Assembly (NCBI RefSeq): GCF_036703385.1
Contig: NZ_DATNPA010000373.1
Coordinates: 1 to 10,328 of the forward strand
Direction: 5' to 3'
DNA: 10,328 bases
Source of the DNA: Allocoleopsis sp036703385
GTDB lineage: Bacteria > Cyanobacteriota > Cyanobacteriia > Cyanobacteriales > Coleofasciculaceae
Position 1 is the stretch's first letter. Each line of letters starts with the position of its first letter. This document shows positions 6,177-10,328 of the stretch, in pieces. The position numbers and the translations under genes are program-made. A model generated the notes under the pieces. It had not been told where the DNA came from and searched no databases. It was given only the letters and a program-made list of their open reading frames with translations.

Positions 6177-6869
6177 TTAAGGTAGAGCGGGTTGATGAGC
6201 TGGCTTAAGGTATTGCTCAAACCATTGGCTGGCTAAACGCGCCACTTCCTCGAGTGCCCCTAACTCCTCAAATAAGTGTGTCGCGTCAGGAATAATCTCA
6301 AGCTGCTTTTCACTATGCAGATGCCTGAGTGCGTCCTGATTTTTTTCCAGAACCGGGATGTCGTTTCCGCCTACAATCAGGAGGGTTGGTGCCTTAACGC
6401 GAGACAACGCAGAGCCAGCCAAGTCGGGGCATCCGCCGCGAGAGACGATCGCACGAATTCCCTCTGGATGTTCTGCTGCCGCGACCAATGCTGCCGCACT
6501 CCCTGTACTGGAACCCAAGAAGCCAATACCCAGGTTCTGGGTTGTTGGGTTCTCAACTAACCAGTTGATCGCACTGGCAATCCGCTCACGCAGGAGGCCG
6601 ATATCAAAGCGGAGGTGCCTCAGCTGTCGGTCTGTTGCCACCTCCTGAGGGGTGAGTAGGTCAATCAACAGGGTTGCCAGTCCCGCTTGACACAAAACTT
6701 GGGTAACGTAGCGATTGCGGGAACTGTCTCGATTGCTGCCACTGCCATTGGCAAACAGAACAACCCCTCGTGCCTTTTCGGGCACTCTTAGATTCCCTGC
6801 CAGACGAATCGAGCCAGCAGTGACCGAGACCAGGCACTCTTGTGCGTTGCATGGTGATGTCCTGTTCAT
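6177..6869 (-). CDS. Alpha/beta hydrolase, dienelactone-hydrolase-like
   Basis: A 230-residue soluble alpha/beta hydrolase of the dienelactone-hydrolase-related group; the natural substrate is unknown. The fold is visible as strand VVLFANGSGSNRDS (36-49, oxyanion region), then GIGFLGSSTGSAAAL (114-128) with nucleophile Ser121 in G-S-S-T-G. The acid is probably Asp170 in LLIVGGND and the base His198 in IPDATHLF. This spacing of Ser, Asp and His is complete, so the enzyme should be active. The ATG is preceded by AAGGAGGA (minus strand, 6884-6877) with 7 nt spacing, a strong ribosome site. It lies 166 bp downstream of a phosphoribosyltransferase gene in the same direction. The two families are found adjacent or fused in other bacteria, which suggests joint work. 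The last nine residues (KPAHQPALP) look unlike the family and may reflect a rearranged 3' end. Confidence 0.82.
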   Translation of the reverse strand: MNRTSPCNAQECLVSVTAGSIRLAGNLRVPEKARGVVLFANGSGSNRDSSRNRYVTQVLCQAGLATLLIDLLTPQEVATDRQLRHLRFDIGLLRERIASAINWLVENPTTQNLGIGFLGSSTGSAAALVAAAEHPEGIRAIVSRGGCPDLAGSALSRVKAPTLLIVGGNDIPVLEKNQDALRHLHSEKQLEIIPDATHLFEELGALEEVARLASQWFEQYLKPAHQPALP

Positions 6870-7035
6870 TGGCCTATCCTCCTTGTTGGAATGGATTGTG
6901 ATGTGGACGTATGCGATCGGCTGTTACTGAGTGTACTAGCGTTCTTGCTAGCTCTCTTGCAACCTAGCAACGTCAGTATGGTTGACGATCATAGCCCACC
7001 TCAATTGATTTTGGGGTTGCTCACTTTACCTCTGG

Positions 7036-7704
7036 CTACCAAATACCCTCTTTATAGGGGCTGAGTTGTAACCCGCTTAGCAGATTGCGAACCTCTGCGT
7101 CAGTTGTTGGTGAGAAGTTTTCATACCACAGGCTAATCGATTGGAGTGGTTCAGGTGTAATAAGACAGACCACTTGGTCTACTTCTGTCTTCAACTCCTG
7201 GCAAGTGGCGTTTGCCGCAACTGGAACAGCGACTACAATCTGTTCAGGTTGCTGTTGATGTAAGGTGGCAATCGCCGCACGTACCGTTGAACCCGTAGCA
7301 ATGCCGTCATCGACCAAAATAACTGTGCGCTGCTGCACGTTGGGGATAGGGCGACCGCCTCGGTAAGCGCGATCGCGTCGCTTCAATTCCTGCTGTTCTC
7401 TTGCAGCAACCCGAGCAATCACTGCCCTGGAAATCCCTAGCCATTTGACCACATCGTTATCAATTACCATCACTTCGCCTCTAGCAATGGCTCCCATCGC
7501 CAACTCTTCCTGTCCCGGTACGCCCAGCTTCCGCACCAGGCAGATATCTAAGGGGGCTTTGAGTACTTTTGCCACTTCAAAGGCGACGGATACACCGCCA
7601 CGAGGAAGCCCCAACACCACTACGTCCGAACGATTGGCATAGGCTGTGAGTTTTTTAGCTAGCAACTGCCCCGCTTCAGTTCGGTCTCGAAATCGTATTT
7701 TCAT
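7036..7704 (-). CDS. Phosphoribosyltransferase family protein
   Basis: A 222-residue type I phosphoribosyltransferase, counting from the preferred start. The PRPP-binding loop is VILVDDGIATGST, with the paired acidic residues Asp132/Asp133, and GLPRGGVSVAFEVA (residues 32-45) is the usual first loop of the stand-alone bacterial group. LVRKLGVPGQEELAMGAIA is also typical of this group. An ATG nine codons earlier (7731) extends the frame to 231 residues, but it overlaps the heptamer repeat edge and has no ribosome site, while MKIRFRDRTEAG at 7704 has AAGGGAGG 8 nt upstream. The accepted base or substrate is not known; this group is often next to or fused with the hydrolase type found downstream. 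It is the first gene of a two-gene minus-strand unit. Confidence 0.85.
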   Translation of the reverse strand: MKIRFRDRTEAGQLLAKKLTAYANRSDVVVLGLPRGGVSVAFEVAKVLKAPLDICLVRKLGVPGQEELAMGAIARGEVMVIDNDVVKWLGISRAVIARVAAREQQELKRRDRAYRGGRPIPNVQQRTVILVDDGIATGSTVRAAIATLHQQQPEQIVVAVPVAANATCQELKTEVDQVVCLITPEPLQSISLWYENFSPTTDAEVRNLLSGLQLSPYKEGIW

Positions 7705-7712
7705 CAACCCCA

Positions 7713-7720
7713 CCTCCCTT
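7713..7720 (-). promoter_or_regulatory. Ribosome binding site deciding the phosphoribosyltransferase start
   Basis: On the minus strand AAGGGAGG is placed 8 nt before the ATG at 7704. The alternative ATG at 7731 has only heptamer-repeat sequence upstream, so the shorter protein is preferred. Confidence 0.7.
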
Positions 7721-7733
7721 ACCTGTGTCATTC

Positions 7734-7772
7734 GATTTTGGATTTGAGATTTTGGATTTTGGATTTTGGATT
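7734..7772. repeat. Tandem GATTTTG heptamer array
   Basis: Five consecutive 7-mers are GATTTTG, GATTTGA, GATTTTG, GATTTTG and GATTTTG (7734-7768), followed by GATT. This is an STRR-like array in the region upstream of the phosphoribosyltransferase gene, starting 30 bp before its preferred start codon, so it probably lies in or near that gene's promoter. Confidence 0.8.
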
Positions 7773-8218
7773 GACCTCCTTACTGTCATCTAGGAGGGAT
7801 AAATCCGGGGGCTTGAAACCAGGAAAAATTTTCTTTCTCTCTCTGTTGGCGATCGCTTACTTGATGGCACGCTTGTGCCCCATAGCTTTGTTTAACCCGT
7901 TAACGTTGAACGGAGGATTAATTGCTCAATTTTATGAATAGAGTTTGCCTTTGGGGCTAGTATTATGGATTTTATAAGAGTCGGTCTCCCTTAGATTCTG
8001 ACTTCTGAAGTTGATGGCTCCAGTACCTCGGTTGAGAAAAAGTGTACCATTTATTAATTTTCCTCTGTTCAGCCTGTAGCGATGATTGAAGCTCTAGTTT
8101 TTGTATCGATTAATGAGCTTTTGAACCACTCTTACGTTAGCAATTTTTAATTCAAAAATCAACCTCATTAAAAATTAGTTACATTGGCAAAAATGTATTA
8201 ATAAAAATTGACCAAAAG

Positions 8219-8246
8219 GGGAGTAGGGAGTAGGGAATCGGGAATA
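8219..8246. repeat. Tandem GGGA(G/A)TA heptamer array
   Basis: Four 7-mers in a row are GGGAGTA, GGGAGTA, GGGAATC and GGGAATA. The unit differs from the GATTTTG and GGTAATG arrays elsewhere in the window, so three distinct heptamer types are present in 10 kb. Confidence 0.75.
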
Positions 8247-8460
8247 GCGAAAGCACTGGATAGTTATTTCTGCCATGCTGCCCTAGATTGTTCACTCAGA
8301 GATAGAACGTGTTACGGGAATTCTTTCAACCACTGATTTTTCCAAAATTCACACACGGCGACGGACGCATTGTAACCATAGGTATAGAGGTGCCATGCAA
8401 CTGGGGAACTGACTGCGTACTGTGCCTCTCAGGCGGGGAGGGGTACTCCTGACCAAAATG

Positions 8461-8575
8461 ATAGCGTGAAGCGAAGCTATAGCGATCGCGAAGCCTTAGC
8501 GACGTAAGGAGCGTCGGAACGAGCGTCAGCGCTACTGCTTACTCTGTTGGAGAAGCCGAAGCGTCGCGCAGATCG
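8461..8575. repeat. Palindrome-rich dispersed repeat (MITE/REP-like)
   Basis: The stretch is made of small nested palindromes: ATAGC...GCTAT at 8461-8480, a HIP1 octamer at 8482-8489, CCTTA-GCGACG-TAAGG near 8494-8509, AGCG...CGCT near 8510-8533, and GCTT...AAGC near 8537-8560. GCG and GAAGC(G/C) words recur. Such blocks are dispersed in many copies in filamentous cyanobacterial genomes and are non-coding. Copy number cannot be judged from this window. Confidence 0.55.
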
Positions 8576-8930
8576 CAGATGAAACCAAAGAAAAGCCCCT
8601 AATGCGTGAGGTCTAATCTACGGTTAGACGGCAAGCTGATTGATTGTGAATCGTGATTAATGACTTATTCTATCGACATAGACTAGACTGGGATTACTCA
8701 GTGAATTACCGTAAAATAAGCGTAACTTTTGTTCTTTGGGGTGCGGGTGCGTCGGCGCATTTTTGCAGGTGAGTTTCCTATTGATTTCAGGCTTCTCTTC
8801 TTGATTTCTTCAAGGTTCAGATTAAGAGATAGCCATCCGTGACAGCTTGAAGCGAATATCTAGCTGACTTCAACCAGCCAGAGAATCTTGTTTCGGAGTC
8901 AATAGAGCTGAATTCTTACATCCAAAACAG

Positions 8931-10328
8931 ATGAGTAGCCTTTTAAACAAACTCCTGCCTCTTTTAGCCATACGCCGCAAAGAATATTTAACCGTTGATC
9001 GGGAATTTAACATTCTCGAAACCTCTATGGCTGTGCAACGGTTTGCTGAATTTCCTGAGGATGTCATCAAGGGACAGGATGTGCGTATCGGGTTTCCCGA
9101 ACTGCTTGGCCTTGAAGATATCTTAATCGATATCCTTGAAGAACGGCAGACCAGTTTTGAGATACAAGCCATTGCCCGTACTTCTGACCAAGGGACTCCT
9201 ATCTATGTCGATCTTTGTGCCGTTAAAAATCACTATGATGAAGACTCAAATCATTACTTAATCATATTTTTTGAAGAAGTAACAGAAAGGATGATTTTAG
9301 AGCAAAACTTAGTTCAGTCATCCAATGAAAAGAGTCTTTTATTAAGTGCTTTGACAGCATCCAAGGCTTATATCGAAACTATTCTGATTTCGATGGTAGA
9401 TGCTTTAATCGTTACCACGCCATCCGGAATCATTAAAACTATCAATAGAGCCACTCAACATTTATTAGATTACAGCGAAGAAGAACTCATCGGTCAGCCT
9501 CTCTCAAGGGTGACTCGTGAGGATAACATTTTACTCGCTGCTACTCAACCACCACTGTTATTTCAAGAAGCTCTGAATGTTGTAGAAGTCATCTGTCAGA
9601 CCAAAACAGGAGAAAAACTCGCGATCGCATTTTCCTGTTCTGCGATTCAGACTGATGTAGAGGGCGTACAAAATTATGTCTATGTGGGTCGAGATGTCAC
9701 CGAGCGTCAGCGAGCACAAAAGCGACTCGCGGTGCAGTATGCTACCACTCGCATTATGTCCGAGTCAGCTACCCCTAGCGAGGCTATCCCCAAAATTCTG
9801 CAAGTTATTGGTGAAAACTTAGTATGGGATTTGGGTGAATTCTGGACAGTAGAGGGTGAAGGGGAGAGCCGGAGCTTGAGTGAAGAGAGAGCGGGAGAGG
9901 AAGAGATTGGGGGAAGTTCTCAACTCTTTCCCCAAGATGAGCAGCAAGCCTTTACCTCCAGCTTTTTTCCTGCTACGTTATCACCCCCTCATCGCCTGAC
10001 TAAAGCTGCGGTTACCTCCCCACTCCAGTTCCGGTCACCCTCTCTCCAATTGCGGTGTGTGGAAAGTTGGGTGAGGCCATCCCTTTGCATTTCAGAATTT
10101 ATTGAGATCAGCCGTCAAACAACTTTGCCTCCAGGGCTTGGGTTGGCAGGTCACGTTTGGGCCTTAGCACAGCAGGCTGATCAGGTCATCACCTCCGGTT
10201 ACTGGAGTACCGATATTGTCGAGGACACCCATTGCCAACGCTCCGAGCAAGCCTCTCTTGCCGGACTGCATGGCGCATTTGCAATTCCCATCCAGAGTGA
10301 CGGTGAAGTTTTGGGAGTAATTGCGTTC
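8931..10328 (+). CDS. PAS-PAS-GAF sensor protein, probably histidine kinase (3' end missing)
   Basis: An open frame of 466 codons runs off the right edge. Residues about 15-120 form a first PAS-like sensor domain (RRKEYLTVDREFNILETS to YLIIFFEEVTER). A short coiled linker follows, then a classical PAS domain at about 145-260 (ILISMVDALIVTTPSGIIKTI to YVYVGRDVTERQRAQKR). A GAF domain starts at about 268 (YATTRIMSESATPSEAIPKI) and continues to the edge with GLAGHVWA and FAIPIQSDGEVLGVIAF. These domains form the cytoplasmic sensing half of cyanobacterial histidine kinases or diguanylate cyclases; the output domain is outside the window. ATG 8931 is the only possible start, since the frame is closed by TGA at 8865 and has no other start codon between. 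It has no clear Shine-Dalgarno sequence. A Gly/Glu/Ser/Pro-rich insertion of about 65 residues (about 311-373) splits the GAF domain. Confidence 0.85.
   Translation, partial: MSSLLNKLLPLLAIRRKEYLTVDREFNILETSMAVQRFAEFPEDVIKGQDVRIGFPELLGLEDILIDILEERQTSFEIQAIARTSDQGTPIYVDLCAVKNHYDEDSNHYLIIFFEEVTERMILEQNLVQSSNEKSLLLSALTASKAYIETILISMVDALIVTTPSGIIKTINRATQHLLDYSEEELIGQPLSRVTREDNILLAATQPPLLFQEALNVVEVICQTKTGEKLAIAFSCSAIQTDVEGVQNYVYVGRDVTERQRAQKRLAVQYATTRIMSESATPSEAIPKILQVIGENLVWDLGEFWTVEGEGESRSLSEERAGEEEIGGSSQLFPQDEQQAFTSSFFPATLSPPHRLTKAAVTSPLQFRSPSLQLRCVESWVRPSLCISEFIEISRQTTLPPGLGLAGHVWALAQQADQVITSGYWSTDIVEDTHCQRSEQASLAGLHGAFAIPIQSDGEVLGVIAF

Larger units (their letters stand above)
7773..8930. other. 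Long intergenic region without a convincing gene
   Basis: About 1.15 kb lies between the divergently transcribed phosphoribosyltransferase and sensor-protein genes. I see no tRNA, no CRISPR and no coding frame with recognisable domains. The stretch at about 8100-8215 is A/T-rich. The region contains a heptamer array (8219-8246), a palindrome-rich repeat (about 8461-8575) and a small hairpin, GTCTAA-TCTACGG-TTAGAC (8611-8629). Two HIP1 octamers lie at 7849 and 8482. Regulatory sequences for the sensor gene probably lie at its right end, but I could not define a promoter. Confidence 0.6.

Noticed and set aside
7704..7731. The longer phosphoribosyltransferase start at 7731
   Set aside because: It has no ribosome site and adds nine atypical residues, whereas the ATG at 7704 has AAGGGAGG at ideal spacing.
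7738..7941. A 67-codon plus-strand ORF
   Set aside because: Its first residues (DLRFWILDFGL) are only a translation of the GATTTTG heptamer array, and the rest has no recognisable domain or ribosome site.
8741..8766. Terminator-like TGCG-TCGG-CGCA followed by T-run
   Set aside because: The stem is only four base pairs and no gene ends upstream on that strand.
7773..8930. tRNA, CRISPR or small RNA gene in the long intergenic region
   Set aside because: I found no T-loop GTTCRANNC with matching acceptor arms and no regularly spaced repeats; the repeats present are heptamers and palindromes only.
8870..9172. A 100-codon minus-strand ORF over the sensor gene start
   Set aside because: It lies antisense to a well-supported PAS domain and has no family resemblance.

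Overview
The window looks like chromosomal DNA of a filamentous, repeat-rich cyanobacterium. Five copies of the palindrome GCGATCGC (HIP1-type, at about 3514, 7369, 7849, 8482 and 9621), tandem heptamer repeats of several types, palindrome-rich dispersed repeats and a decayed IS630-type element all fit that origin. Everything below is read by eye; no database search was run.

Region 1 (1-4368, + strand) is a polyol uptake and catabolism operon. It holds the last 24 codons of a sugar ABC permease, a MalK/UgpC/SmoK-type ATPase, a long-chain mannitol/arabinitol 2-dehydrogenase and a xylulokinase. Gene order matches the end of the sorbitol/mannitol operon described in Rhodobacter sphaeroides (smoEFGK-smoS-mtlK-xylB), but the short-chain sorbitol dehydrogenase smoS is absent between smoK and mtlK. 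The inferred route is import of a polyol, oxidation to a 2-ketose and phosphorylation of xylulose.

Region 2 (4369-6176) is a mosaic of mobile-element debris. Two identical 25-bp sequences in inverted orientation (4418-4442 and 6083-6107) bound it. Just inside the left one lies the 3' half of an IS630-type transposase on the minus strand, broken by a stop codon. Just inside the right one is a possible start of the same transposase (MPKPYS). About 1 kb of unrelated DNA sits between: a fragment of a response-regulator receiver domain, an intact gene for a Roadblock/LC7-like protein, a G/C hairpin and a possible start of a second transposase.

Region 3 (6177-7704, - strand) is a two-gene unit, a phosphoribosyltransferase followed by a dienelactone-hydrolase-like alpha/beta hydrolase, a pair seen adjacent or fused in other bacteria.

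Region 4 (7705-8930) is about 1.2 kb without a convincing gene but with two heptamer arrays and a palindrome-rich repeat. Region 5 (8931-10328, + strand) is the N-terminal part of a large PAS-PAS-GAF signalling protein, probably a sensor kinase, that runs off the end and carries an unusual low-complexity insertion inside its GAF domain.
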